Source: Acidobacteriota bacterium
Lineage (GTDB): Bacteria > Acidobacteriota > UBA6911 > JACQSX01
Reading direction: 5' to 3'
DNA length: 64,000 nucleotides
Assembly: GCA_016211105.1 (NCBI GenBank)
Contig: JACQSX010000033.1
Span: 248,001 to 312,000, forward strand
The position numbers and the translations under genes were made by a program. Under the pieces are notes generated by a model. The model did no database searches. It saw nothing but the letters and a program-made list of their open reading frames with translations, and had not been told where the DNA came from. Numbering within the stretch: position 1 is the stretch's first letter; each line of letters opens with the position of its first letter. Positions 42,529 through 51,988 of this stretch are shown here, in pieces.

Positions 42529-44154
42529 CTATCTACCACCTCCTTCAAAGTAAGGCATCTCTTTGCGCTCGCGCGAGCCGAGGATTTTCATCTGATCCCG
42601 GTACTTAGCCACGGTCCGCCGTGTTATCTGGATGCCCTGGCTGTTCAAGAGATTGGCAATTTTTTGATCGCTCAGGGGCTTTACGCCATTCTCCTCTTCA
42701 ACGATCTTCCGGATCTTGTGCTTCACGTGGACAATGCTGAGGTTTTCGCCGTTGCTGCTTTCCACACCTACAGTAAAGAAACTACGCAGTTCCATCACGC
42801 CCTGAGGCGTGTGTACGTACTTGTTGGTCACAGCGCGGCTGATCGTTGAGGAGTGAACGCCCAACTCGTCAGCCAAGTCCTTAATCAGCATCGGCCTTAA
42901 GCGGGTGATTCCAAATTCCAGAAAATCTCGCTGGCGGCGCACAATGGATGTACAGACTCTGTATATCGTCTGCTTACGCTGATCCACGCTCTTGAGCAGT
43001 TCTTGCGCGCTGCGCCACTTTTCCTTAATGTAATTCCGACTCTCTTTTGGAAGGCTGTTGCTTTTCAACAGCTCCCGATACGAGGCGCTCAAGCGCAGCT
43101 TCGGGAGCCCGTCTTCATTCATTTCAATCTCATATTCGACTAACTCTTTGCCGCACAATCTCGTCGGTTCGATCGAATTTTCCTCTCTGTCTCTTACTCG
43201 TTTGGGACATTGTCCAGGCAAGGATGATCGGCATTCTGGATGGTCCAAGCAACTGTACACGCCCTCCGTCTTGTAGATATAAATATCGGGTTGAATATAT
43301 CGGGGCTTCTCCGAATTGTACTTCTGTCCGGGCCTTGGCGATAACTTTCGAATAACCTCTAAGGCTTGTGTGATCTCCTCGCAACTGCACTTCAATTCTT
43401 TCGCGATTTCCTTGTACCTGCGTTGCTGGATCAGCGGCAAGTAATGCAGCACTAAGTTTTCCGGAAGTGTACCCTCACACGGGAGATTACGGATCTGCAC
43501 CAGCAAACATTCTTGAAGGGTGCGGCTTCCCACACCTAACGGGTCGAGTTGCAACAACATTTGATGAGCTCGCTCCGTCTCCTCCAAAGATGATTCGGTA
43601 GCTGACGCAGCTTCCTCCAAGGAAACGAGCAAATAACCATCTTCATTCAAATTGCCGGCCAGATAACAGGCAATTCCACAAATTTTTTCTGGGAGGTGAG
43701 AGAGATTGATTTGCCTCTCCAAATGATCGTAAAGAGAGGGCGGACGCACCAGAAACATTTCAAACGAAGACCGGTCGTCGCTTTGGTATTCCCGATCATG
43801 GAACCCAGCACTCCCGTAATCGCCAAAGTAATATTCCATCTCCCGTATCGTTTCATCGGAGTCGAACTGAGACTCATCGGCGGGCAGGAACTCTTCCTGC
43901 TTGACGCTCGACGCGGGCTGAGATTGAGTTTCGGATTCTGTTTTCAGCGAGTCACCGTCTTCCTCTCCCCCTGCCTCATCCAGTTCCTCTTCCAATACCG
44001 GATTTGCCGCTAGTTCCTCATTCAACAACTCCGACAACTCCATGCGTGATAGGGTGAGAAGCTCGATTTTTTGCAGCAATGACGGAGTCATTACCAGCCG
44101 CTGACTCAGCTGGACATTCAAGGAGGGCCTTAGACTATTCCTTCGAACTGCCAT
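42529..44154 (-). CDS. rpoN: RNA polymerase sigma-54 factor
   Basis: A 541-residue sigma-54, longer than the usual 470–490. Region I (about 8–56) begins L-R-P-S-L-N-V-Q-L-S-Q-R-L. The acidic region II covers about 57–105. The core-binding domain follows (about 130–290). The HTH is at about 424–446 and the RpoN box T-R-R-T-V-A-K-Y-R at 511–519. Residues about 301–340 form an extra segment with four cysteines (302, 308, 316, 334) that breaks the strand pair usually reading K-x-x-x-x-Y-x-V-x-L-N-E-D-G; the N-E-D-G follows at 346–349. The insertion is in frame, so the gene is intact. Confidence 0.94.
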   Translation of the reverse strand: MAVRRNSLRPSLNVQLSQRLVMTPSLLQKIELLTLSRMELSELLNEELAANPVLEEELDEAGGEEDGDSLKTESETQSQPASSVKQEEFLPADESQFDSDETIREMEYYFGDYGSAGFHDREYQSDDRSSFEMFLVRPPSLYDHLERQINLSHLPEKICGIACYLAGNLNEDGYLLVSLEEAASATESSLEETERAHQMLLQLDPLGVGSRTLQECLLVQIRNLPCEGTLPENLVLHYLPLIQQRRYKEIAKELKCSCEEITQALEVIRKLSPRPGQKYNSEKPRYIQPDIYIYKTEGVYSCLDHPECRSSLPGQCPKRVRDREENSIEPTRLCGKELVEYEIEMNEDGLPKLRLSASYRELLKSNSLPKESRNYIKEKWRSAQELLKSVDQRKQTIYRVCTSIVRRQRDFLEFGITRLRPMLIKDLADELGVHSSTISRAVTNKYVHTPQGVMELRSFFTVGVESSNGENLSIVHVKHKIRKIVEEENGVKPLSDQKIANLLNSQGIQITRRTVAKYRDQMKILGSRERKEMPYFEGGGR

Positions 44155-44157
44155 CTA

Positions 44158-44883
44158 TCAATTCAGTCTGAAGCTTTCGCCCAGATAGACTCGGCGCACT
44201 TCCATGTCTGATGATAACACGGAGGGGGTGCCGCTTTTGAAAATATTCCCTTCCTTGATGATATAGGCGCGATCAGTGATTTTCAGGGTTTCCCTTACGT
44301 TGTGATCCGTAATTAAGACGCCAATATTTCGCTCTTTCAGGTGGGTTACCGCCTTTTGGATATCCAGCACGGCCAAGGGATCGATTCCGGCGAATGGTTC
44401 ATCGAGCAAAATGAATGAGGGGTGGATCACCAGGGAGCGCGCAATTTCGAGACGACGCCGTTCGCCGCCTGACAGGGTGTACGCTGGATGCTTGCGTAGG
44501 TGAGCAATGCCAAATTCTTCCAACAGGTCACTGACTCTTTGATCCTGCTCGCCAGGAGACAGATCCAGCGTTTCCGTGATGGCATAAAGATTTTCTTCTA
44601 CGCTCAACTTTCGAAATACGGAGGGTTCTTGCGGCAAATAACTAAGCCCCTGGCGCGCGCGAAGGAACATAGGCAAATGGGTGACGTCCTGGTCATTCAA
44701 GATTACTCTGCCTGAGTCAGCCCGAGTCAGTCCTACGATTATATAGAAGGTGGTCGTCTTGCCCGCACCGTTGGGACCCAGCAAGCCAACGATTTCTCCG
44801 TTATGAATTTCCAGATCAATGTCACACACCACCCTGCGCCCCCTGTAACTTTTGGAAAGATGTTCGCACGCAAGTACGCTCAT
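44158..44883 (-). CDS. lptB: LPS export ABC transporter ATP-binding protein
   Basis: A 241-residue ABC ATPase that powers extraction of LPS from the inner membrane with LptF/LptG. Walker A is G-P-N-G-A-G-K-T-T, the signature is [13 protein letters not shown] and Walker B is [13 protein letters not shown]. The LptB-specific D-P-L-A-V and I-T-D-H-N-V-R-E are present. It precedes rpoN by 3 bp and follows lptC/A; lptF and lptG are not in the window. Confidence 0.96.
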   Translation of the reverse strand: MSVLACEHLSKSYRGRRVVCDIDLEIHNGEIVGLLGPNGAGKTTTFYIIVGLTRADSGRVILNDQDVTHLPMFLRARQGLSYLPQEPSVFRKLSVEENLYAITETLDLSPGEQDQRVSDLLEEFGIAHLRKHPAYTLSGGERRRLEIARSLVIHPSFILLDEPFAGIDPLAVLDIQKAVTHLKERNIGVLITDHNVRETLKITDRAYIIKEGNIFKSGTPSVLSSDMEVRRVYLGESFRLN

Positions 44884-44917
44884 CAGCAGAACTTATAAAT
44901 TACTTTTTATCAATGGG

Positions 44918-47218
44918 TCAGCTTTCAACCAGGATCCGATCACTGCCGGCAAAAAAAGTCAGTCGGCGCCCACGGGTCTTCCCTCTGGAACTATCAACGA
45001 TCTGGGCCAAGTTTCCGGATAAGGTGATCTGATTTGCCGCGAAGTTATACTCCATTTCGTTTCCCGTACCCACTCTGTTCGCCTGATAAATCTCCACGCG
45101 CTCTCGCGCTACCGCGTTTTCAACTTGATTGTCTTGGTTGAAGTACAAATCCAGTGTTTTTGACAAGACAGTCCCGTCACCGGTGAGCATACGGACATCC
45201 CCTGAGTACCTGGCCACATGGGTATTCCGATCATAGGTCAGCAGCGCAGCCGTAATAGTTATTCTCTTCAACTCGCCTTTTGCGCTGCGATAAAAAACGG
45301 TTCTCACACTGCCGCTAGCCACCATGCCTGATCCAGATTGGAGGACAATTCGCTCCGCGAACAAAAAGTCATTTTTCTGATACGCCTTCACCTTGCCCGT
45401 GTAAGCTGCCGAACCCTGCGCGAGTTGCAAATCATCTGACTGGATAAAAATCGGTTGGTTTCCGCTAAAAGTAGGGAAGGTAGAATCGGCAGAAGCACTG
45501 CTTCGAATCTCGGTTTTTACGTCTCCCTGAGCCGACAACTTGTTATCCCGCTCATAAAGGAGGAAGCGCCGAGCTGTGATCCGTGCATCACGCTGTGTCA
45601 ATGTCGGTTGCCGGTTCCGCCGAGCAACGGTCATTACGCCATCCTGATATATAGCAATTTCACCTGTTAAGATATTCTGCCCGTCATCCAATCGGAAATT
45701 TGGCCACTGCCTAAACCACGTGATTTGACCCGAGAAAAATTGGGCCTCTAGGAAATCGCTATACGTTTGGCGCAGCGCATTCCCATTTTTGAGCGTCAAT
45801 TGAACGCTTTCCTCCGCGTGCATTCTGTTCAGTTCCCCGGCTGCGTCAAACTGACCTACGATCCTGCCGGCTGCAACGGTGCGCGTGCTCTTATCGACCA
45901 TATCCTGCAATCGCAACACGGCCTTTCCAGTGCCGCTGGCACTTTTTAATTCAGCGCCAGGGCCAAGGCTCCCTTCCAGCAAATCCGCGGAAAGCTCGCT
46001 TTCCATTCCCCCGTTCGGAGCCACACGCCTCAGTGTGGCCGATCCTGTTCCTTCCAGTTTTTCCACCTCTCCGCCGCTGCTGAAGGCCAGGCTCATTCCA
46101 TCGGATTGAATCACGACACTGCGCGCCTCATCTTCCAGGCGCACATGATTGGAAAATGTTGCATTCACAAGCCTGCCTCCTGCAAACAAGGCGCTGGAAG
46201 CCTGGGCTTGAATCTTGGGTCCTGCCGGCAAGTCGGAAAAATGGACATCCTCACTTGAGTTCAACATGGTGATGTCTCCCCTGCCATCCAGTTGCCCTTT
46301 GATCCGCTTCGCCTCCAGGCTTCTAGCCTGTGCCTGGTCGCGCAGTTCCACCCTCGCCAGCCGCATTCCACCTACCGCGTCAAATGAAGCGGCGTGACCA
46401 CCCACCACGGGCAACGTTATCTCTTTCGCGGTCAAGGTCCGCGCACTCCCATCCAGTCCTGAGTGCGTGATCACCGCGTCTTCCCGCGCTTTCACCTCCG
46501 TCAGCCGGTGATGATCGAAATCATAAGCGAGTTCTACGGATCCGGCGCGCAAGGTGCCCTCCTGTTTCTTAAAAAAGACATTGCCCTGCAGAAAGATCTG
46601 ATTCTTGGGTACCACCAGGACTGCCTCATTGGATCGCAAATAACTTTCTATTTGCCCGCCATTTTTGACAAACAGCTCCACGCGATCGCGCATTTCTAGC
46701 TCGCGCATTCGCATCTTGTAGTACAAGCGGGAGCCATGACCAACAAACTTGCCTGATTCAAAAAAATAGCCATTTGGGATTTCGGCCTGTTCCGCGTTTA
46801 GGTTCGCTTTAAGGTACTCGGTTCGGACGGTGATGCCGTTACCCAAGCGTAATTCTACCCGCTGGTCAAATTCCACAAGCTTTTGCTGTACCTGGTACAC
46901 CGCCCTCCCACTTTTGATCGCATCGGCTATCTGACCGGCCGCATCATACTTGTACAGTTCCACCCCCTCAAGGATGTTGGCCCCCTGTCGAAGTTCAATG
47001 CTGCGATTGGCGATCACCTTGAATACAGGTTTGCCATCACGGCTTTCGACGTACTCGAAGCCCTTGGCCAGGCGGGCTACGCCAGCCGCGAGCTTTTCCG
47101 GCTGCGATAAAAAACGGTACGTTTGGTAGGCCCGCCGCAGGTAGCTCCAGGCGACCAGCGCCACAATACTAACGAACAAGAGAGCCAGACCGATTTTCAA
47201 GTTCCGGCGGTAGCGCAT
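44918..47218 (-). CDS. LptC–LptA/OstA-like LPS transport protein (multidomain)
   Basis: 766 residues from the ATG at 47216–47218 (an earlier frame start at 47254 would add 12). An N-terminal membrane anchor (about residues 5–26) is followed by an LptC-like beta jellyroll, then several OstA/LptA-type units (recurring V-x-x-x-x-G-x-A-x-Y and A-x-x-I-x-L-x-G-x-x). The length is 3 to 4 times that of single LptC or LptA, suggesting that one chain spans much of the periplasm. Its position directly before lptB supports the LPS-bridge role. I use no symbol because it combines both parts. Confidence 0.75.
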   Translation of the reverse strand: MRYRRNLKIGLALLFVSIVALVAWSYLRRAYQTYRFLSQPEKLAAGVARLAKGFEYVESRDGKPVFKVIANRSIELRQGANILEGVELYKYDAAGQIADAIKSGRAVYQVQQKLVEFDQRVELRLGNGITVRTEYLKANLNAEQAEIPNGYFFESGKFVGHGSRLYYKMRMRELEMRDRVELFVKNGGQIESYLRSNEAVLVVPKNQIFLQGNVFFKKQEGTLRAGSVELAYDFDHHRLTEVKAREDAVITHSGLDGSARTLTAKEITLPVVGGHAASFDAVGGMRLARVELRDQAQARSLEAKRIKGQLDGRGDITMLNSSEDVHFSDLPAGPKIQAQASSALFAGGRLVNATFSNHVRLEDEARSVVIQSDGMSLAFSSGGEVEKLEGTGSATLRRVAPNGGMESELSADLLEGSLGPGAELKSASGTGKAVLRLQDMVDKSTRTVAAGRIVGQFDAAGELNRMHAEESVQLTLKNGNALRQTYSDFLEAQFFSGQITWFRQWPNFRLDDGQNILTGEIAIYQDGVMTVARRNRQPTLTQRDARITARRFLLYERDNKLSAQGDVKTEIRSSASADSTFPTFSGNQPIFIQSDDLQLAQGSAAYTGKVKAYQKNDFLFAERIVLQSGSGMVASGSVRTVFYRSAKGELKRITITAALLTYDRNTHVARYSGDVRMLTGDGTVLSKTLDLYFNQDNQVENAVARERVEIYQANRVGTGNEMEYNFAANQITLSGNLAQIVDSSRGKTRGRRLTFFAGSDRILVES

Positions 47219-47292
47219 AGGGAAAAGGTAGAACCTTGTGGAACCAACCGTCAAGCTTTAACGAAATCTCTGGGCACACCACAACTCGTAAT

Positions 47293-48981
47293 TCAGAGGG
47301 CCAAGTCCCGGATACGCGCCACCAGGTTTCGTTCTCCCCGGAATTCGTTCATTTCAAGCTGATAAATCGCCCGAAAGCTTCGGACCTGCTTGAGCGTTTC
47401 CAACTTGCCTGGCTGGTTCCACCAGATCGCCTCCGGGCAGTTGGCACTCGCTAGTTTCCACTTAATATGCTTCTCTTTGAGGACGAAAGGCCCGGCTTGT
47501 ACCAAGACTTCATCGTCCTGAAAAACCGGCACCGGATTACCGAAACCGAAGGGTTCCAGCCGAGATACTTCTCGCCAGACTGAATCATTCAGATGGCGGA
47601 TGGATAAAAGCGCGTCGACGATAATTGACGGAACTGGCGAAGGGAACCGGTGAAGCGCATATTCGTTGAGCTGGCTCCGCAGCTCCGGCAATAATGATGC
47701 CCTCGTGGTAAAGCCGGCGGCATGCCGATGGCCTCCGTATTGTTGCAGCAGACTACTGCATGCCTGCAAGCACTCCAACAAGTGCAGATCGCCAAAGCTG
47801 CGGCCTGACCCGGTAGCAACATCCCCTTCCACCGAGGCAATCAAGGCAGGACGATCATAAGTTTCCATGACGCGCGAAGCCACGATCCCTATTACGCCAC
47901 GGTGCCAGCACTGATCCCACAATACGATGATAGGATGGGAAAAGACCTCCGGCTCGGCTCGGAATTTCTCCTCAATTGATTTGAGGATTTGATCTTGTTC
48001 TTGCTGTCGCCAGAGATTCTTATCGTTCATTTTCCTCGCGATCTGGCGCGCCTCCGCTTCCTCCAGCGAGTCGAACAACCGTACTGCGTCGGCGGTCTCT
48101 CCCATGCGACCCACCGCATTGATCCGCGGAGCAATCCGAAATCCCACAGCGGAGTAGTCAATTTGTTGTTTTCCCAGCACGCCCGCAGAATCGAGCAACG
48201 CCTTTAATCCATAATTGCGCGGAGATTTCAACCCCTCCAGACCAATCTTTGCAAAAACGCGATTTTCCCCTACCAAAGGGACAATGTCCGCAATTGTTCC
48301 GACGCATACCAACTTCAGAAAACTAGGGATTAAACGGTCTTTGCCTGACCGCTGGAGCAAAGCCTGCACCAACTTAAAAACCACACCGACGCCTGCCAAG
48401 TTCTTGTCCGGATAGTTGCAGTCGAATCGATTGGGATTGAGAATTTCATAGGCGGGAGGAAGCTCCCGATCCGGCAGATGGTGATCGGTGATAATCAAAT
48501 CGATGCCACAGGTGCGCGCCGCGCGGGCGGCTTCTTCGGCTCGAATGCCGCTGTCGACGCTGATAATGAGTTTCACCCCCTGCAGCGCGGCTTCTCGAAT
48601 CCTCGCAGGCTGCAATCCGTATCCTTCGGTCAGTCTCTCAGGAACGTGGTACTGCACGTCGACGCCGGCCAATTCCAGCGACTTTTTTAGGATTACCACC
48701 CCGGTGATGCCATCCACATCATAATCACCATAAATCAAACATTTTTCACCAGATGACGTCGCGCGCGTTACACGTTCGATGACACGTTCCATGCCCTTCA
48801 TCAGGAATGGGTCATGCAGTTGTTGCAAAGAAGGGGAAAGAAAGCGGGACGCAGCGTCCGGATCTCCCAGACCCCGGTTGATCAATAATGAAGCCAGGAG
48901 CTGAGAAACTTGCAATTGTTCAGCCAGATCAAAAACGCGGGCTTTATCGAAGGGCTGTAAATTCCAAATGTACTTTTGCAT
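47293..48981 (-). CDS. recJ: Single-stranded-DNA-specific exonuclease RecJ
   Basis: About 562 residues from the ATG at 48979–48981; the open frame begins at 49080 but lacks family sequence in its first 33 codons. RecJ degrades single-stranded DNA 5' to 3' in recombination, mismatch and excision repair. The DHH motifs are intact: D-Y-D-V-D-G, S-V-D-S-G and the D-H-H of I-T-D-H-H-L. The DHHA1 domain (G-S-G-R-S, G-G-H-x-x-A-A-G-F) and the C-terminal OB domain (E-P-F-G-F-G-N-P) follow. It ends 39 bp or more before the lptC/A gene. Confidence 0.95.
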   Translation of the reverse strand: MQKYIWNLQPFDKARVFDLAEQLQVSQLLASLLINRGLGDPDAASRFLSPSLQQLHDPFLMKGMERVIERVTRATSSGEKCLIYGDYDVDGITGVVILKKSLELAGVDVQYHVPERLTEGYGLQPARIREAALQGVKLIISVDSGIRAEEAARAARTCGIDLIITDHHLPDRELPPAYEILNPNRFDCNYPDKNLAGVGVVFKLVQALLQRSGKDRLIPSFLKLVCVGTIADIVPLVGENRVFAKIGLEGLKSPRNYGLKALLDSAGVLGKQQIDYSAVGFRIAPRINAVGRMGETADAVRLFDSLEEAEARQIARKMNDKNLWRQQEQDQILKSIEEKFRAEPEVFSHPIIVLWDQCWHRGVIGIVASRVMETYDRPALIASVEGDVATGSGRSFGDLHLLECLQACSSLLQQYGGHRHAAGFTTRASLLPELRSQLNEYALHRFPSPVPSIIVDALLSIRHLNDSVWREVSRLEPFGFGNPVPVFQDDEVLVQAGPFVLKEKHIKWKLASANCPEAIWWNQPGKLETLKQVRSFRAIYQLEMNEFRGERNLVARIRDLAL

Positions 48982-49126
48982 GTCGAGGCTAATGCGCTTC
49001 AAACCGCATTTAGTCTTAAACCTTATCAGCCTGCATCGAGCGCGCAGAACAAAACTCTGCGCAACACTGGTAGCTTCCACATTTCAGCGGCAAAGCAATT
49101 TTTTCCACACGCTTCTGTTCACGCGC

Positions 49127-50740
49127 CTATCGCGCCTCAACAAATACGGGATTCGATAACAGCTCGTAGTTCCGATACCTGACCTGCATACGGTAGTAGT
49201 GCTTGCCCGGCGCCAGCGTTTCTGTGGAGTCTAGGCGGATCGGCAGTTGCAAATCGTTCCGTTTGACCAATTCCCCATCTCGTATCACTGCTACGTTCGC
49301 CACCGTCGAATCGCCAGTTTGCGACGGGATGTTCCAGTCAACTACCGCGGTTAGCTGGACAGAAGTCTCGGTCTGCAATGTCTCACCAGCAAGAGCAATT
49401 TTGCCTGCTGACTGCAAAGCAAAATTCCGGAGGGTCAACTCGCGCTCCCCGCGCTGAAAAACGGCATATCCTCGCCCCCGACGCAGCGCATCCAGCACTG
49501 ATATCTCATCCTTGTTCCTTGCCCAAAGGACAGTCTGTCCACCCCTCAAGTCGCGCCCACCACCTTTGAAAGAGTGAAAATCGATTCCCGTGATTACCGA
49601 GGGCCAAGATTTCCGCTCTCCCCGTAAGTACTCCAGCAATACACGATCCCACACGTTGCCAGGCTCAGTCGCTGTCCTTCGGTCACCGTAAAGGCCCTCA
49701 AAGCCATCGTACCGATCTACCAGCGATAAATCCTCCGCATGAGGCCCACTGATCATACGAACCCCACCTACAACGACATCGTTGTAACGAGCCTCCGGAT
49801 AACTCCAAAAACTGACTCCGTAGTGACTCCTCACGTAATCCACCACCTGTTGATACACCTCAACATCGTGCTTTCCCGAATAAGGGTCGGCCAACTTGCC
49901 AAAAGGATAGTCGTTATAGATCCACGCTCCGCCGATCACGAGGAACAAGAACGCCGGCACCCAAAAATGCTGCCGCTTTCGAACCACAAAATAGGTGAGC
50001 CGAACAACTTTTTCCCGTCTCGCCAAAAGCAACACCACTCCCACCAGTAGCGCGACCGCCGGGCCGATTAGAGCACTCCATTCCCGGGGAGTATTTGCCC
50101 AAGTCTCATTCTCAATCACCGGAAGCTGGCGAATCGACTGGGCATCGCGCAGCCCAAAGATGAGAAAGTGCCGATCGAAGTTCAGCAACCGCAAATCATT
50201 GCGAAGGCTGCCCTGCCAGTAGTAAAAAGGCGTAACTTCGAGTCCCGGCAGTAAGACCACATTTTCAAACTGTTGCTGTGCCGCTCTAACGCTAGCCAGG
50301 TACTGGTCGATTCCATGATCCAACACTCCTTCGCGAGAAACCGAACGCGAAAATAGCTTCTTCCAGGGTCCGATCCCGTAACGAACTCTTGTCAGGAGTG
50401 AATCGGTAATTCCCAGCACGTCCAGTCGGTACTGATGAGCATAAGCAGCCAACTCAAGGATTTGATATTCACCGTTGCTGAAACGGGAATGAACATGCAG
50501 GACCGCGATCAGAGGGCGGTATCCCTGCCGGGCCTCCAATGGTTCCTGAGGCGTTTCAGATACCAAGGCGTCGGCCACAGGTTTTGACTGCTCCGGCGGC
50601 CGAGCGATGTTCCGCGCAAGTGCAGCAGTACCCTCTTGGGGCAACGAAAGCAAGGATGCGGAAAACTGCCAGACGATCAGGATCAACGTCTTAGCACAGC
50701 AGCGCAGCGCCCGCCCACTTGATTGGGTGTTCCTACGCAT
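49127..50740 (-). CDS. Membrane-associated PHP-domain metallophosphatase-like protein
   Basis: A 537-residue protein. It starts with a hydrophobic, probably signal/anchor, segment (residues about 14–35). A PHP-type N-terminal motif follows: H-V-H-S-R-F-S-N-G near residue 83, with G-I-T-D-S. Two membrane segments lie at about 215–235 and 250–267. After that come D-Y-P-F-G and a beta-rich C-terminal region (about 430–530). The usual H-x-H metal pair is present as H-V-H. The PHP family includes phosphoesterases. Its place 6 bp before the WecA-like gene suggests a cell-surface glycan role; this is inference. Confidence 0.6.
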   Translation of the reverse strand: MRRNTQSSGRALRCCAKTLILIVWQFSASLLSLPQEGTAALARNIARPPEQSKPVADALVSETPQEPLEARQGYRPLIAVLHVHSRFSNGEYQILELAAYAHQYRLDVLGITDSLLTRVRYGIGPWKKLFSRSVSREGVLDHGIDQYLASVRAAQQQFENVVLLPGLEVTPFYYWQGSLRNDLRLLNFDRHFLIFGLRDAQSIRQLPVIENETWANTPREWSALIGPAVALLVGVVLLLARREKVVRLTYFVVRKRQHFWVPAFLFLVIGGAWIYNDYPFGKLADPYSGKHDVEVYQQVVDYVRSHYGVSFWSYPEARYNDVVVGGVRMISGPHAEDLSLVDRYDGFEGLYGDRRTATEPGNVWDRVLLEYLRGERKSWPSVITGIDFHSFKGGGRDLRGGQTVLWARNKDEISVLDALRRGRGYAVFQRGERELTLRNFALQSAGKIALAGETLQTETSVQLTAVVDWNIPSQTGDSTVANVAVIRDGELVKRNDLQLPIRLDSTETLAPGKHYYRMQVRYRNYELLSNPVFVEAR

Positions 50741-50746
50741 GGCGCA

Positions 50747-51886
50747 TCATGAGTCGTTCTCGACTCCGTCCTTTTCCTTTATTCTCCGCAACTCGAGGTA
50801 ACGGAATCCCCTTTCCATGGCGCGCTTTTGTGTGCCAAATACATTCAGCTCTTTCCCCAAGAACCCACCCAACAAACCGATGATGATCACAATGACCGCA
50901 GCATATTGATCCAGTAGGGCAGTGAAGGAAAACGCAATCATTCCCAACAGTATTGTGGCAGCATACAAGATCCACACCGCCTGTCGTTGGGTCAAGCCAG
51001 CATTGAGCAGTTGGTGATGGATATGTTGGGAGTCTGCCTCCTGAATCTCGGCCTTGGCAAGGTAGCGCCGGATCAGGGCACTAATAGCATCAAAGATAGG
51101 GATACCAAAGACGATGAGCGGGATAAACAGAGCGGTAAGGGTATAACTCTTCTGGCCCCCTCGAATCGAAAGGCACGCAAGCAAGAATCCCAGTGAGGTG
51201 GAACCACTGTCTCCCAGAAACACCCGCGCCGGATAATGATTGAATTTTAAGAACGCAAGGGTTGCCCCTGCAATGATCACATAGAAATACGTGACAATTC
51301 CCGCCCCTTGCTTCATGGAGATCAAAAATAAGGTGATGGAAGTGAACGTCGCGATACCCGTCGCCAACCCGTCGAGACCGTCAATTAGATTCATGGCGTT
51401 CGTCAGTCCCACAATCCACAGAATGCTTAACGGAATCGCCAAACTCCCAAGGTCGAAATAGTCCCTCATCCCCTGCGCCAGGGGATTGGACGCAAGGTCA
51501 AATCTAATTCCCAAACCGACCGCAACGCCTGCTGCAACTACCTGCACTGGCAGCTTCAAAAAAGGGGAAGCGTTCCGAATATCGTCATATACACCCAGGA
51601 AAAGAATCAAAAAAGAACCTGCTACCAGACCGGTCACTGTAGGCATCCCAGCACGAATATAAATGTTGACTCCGTAGCCCAACAACAGGGTGAGCCATAT
51701 GGAGGCAAACACGGCTACACCACCCAGTCGGGGTATCGGGGTAAGGTGGATTTTACGCTCCGCAGGATAGTCGAGCGCTCGAAGCTTGTGTGCGAGTCTT
51801 ACGCTACCGGGGACAAACAGGAGAACAAGAAAAAAGGAGAGGAGAAAAAGTACGCCGTAGATCTTAACCTCTCCTGACGAATACAT
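50747..51886 (-). CDS. WecA/TagO-type undecaprenyl-phosphate N-acetylhexosaminyl-1-phosphate transferase
   Basis: About 379 residues from the ATG at 51884–51886; the longer frame from 51961 starts with basic, non-membrane sequence. An MraY/WecA-family enzyme with about 11 membrane segments that transfers a HexNAc-1-phosphate to undecaprenyl phosphate to begin glycan synthesis. Motifs: D-D-I-R-N near the cytosolic loop, M-N-L-I-D-G-L-D-G-L-A, L-G-D-S-G-S-T-S-L-G, and H-I-H-H-Q-L (the WecA-type H-x-H-H). The H-I-H-H favours WecA/TagO over MraY. It begins the polysaccharide region and lies beside the PHP protein. Confidence 0.9.
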   Translation of the reverse strand: MYSSGEVKIYGVLFLLSFFLVLLFVPGSVRLAHKLRALDYPAERKIHLTPIPRLGGVAVFASIWLTLLLGYGVNIYIRAGMPTVTGLVAGSFLILFLGVYDDIRNASPFLKLPVQVVAAGVAVGLGIRFDLASNPLAQGMRDYFDLGSLAIPLSILWIVGLTNAMNLIDGLDGLATGIATFTSITLFLISMKQGAGIVTYFYVIIAGATLAFLKFNHYPARVFLGDSGSTSLGFLLACLSIRGGQKSYTLTALFIPLIVFGIPIFDAISALIRRYLAKAEIQEADSQHIHHQLLNAGLTQRQAVWILYAATILLGMIAFSFTALLDQYAAVIVIIIGLLGGFLGKELNVFGTQKRAMERGFRYLELRRIKEKDGVENDS

Positions 51887-51988
51887 GCCGATTAATATAA
51901 ACGAGGTCAATGTTCGGAAGGAATGGGAAATGAAGCTTGAGCGACGTCCCCTGAACGGCAACCGGCAGCTACTACTGTCCGCGAACCG

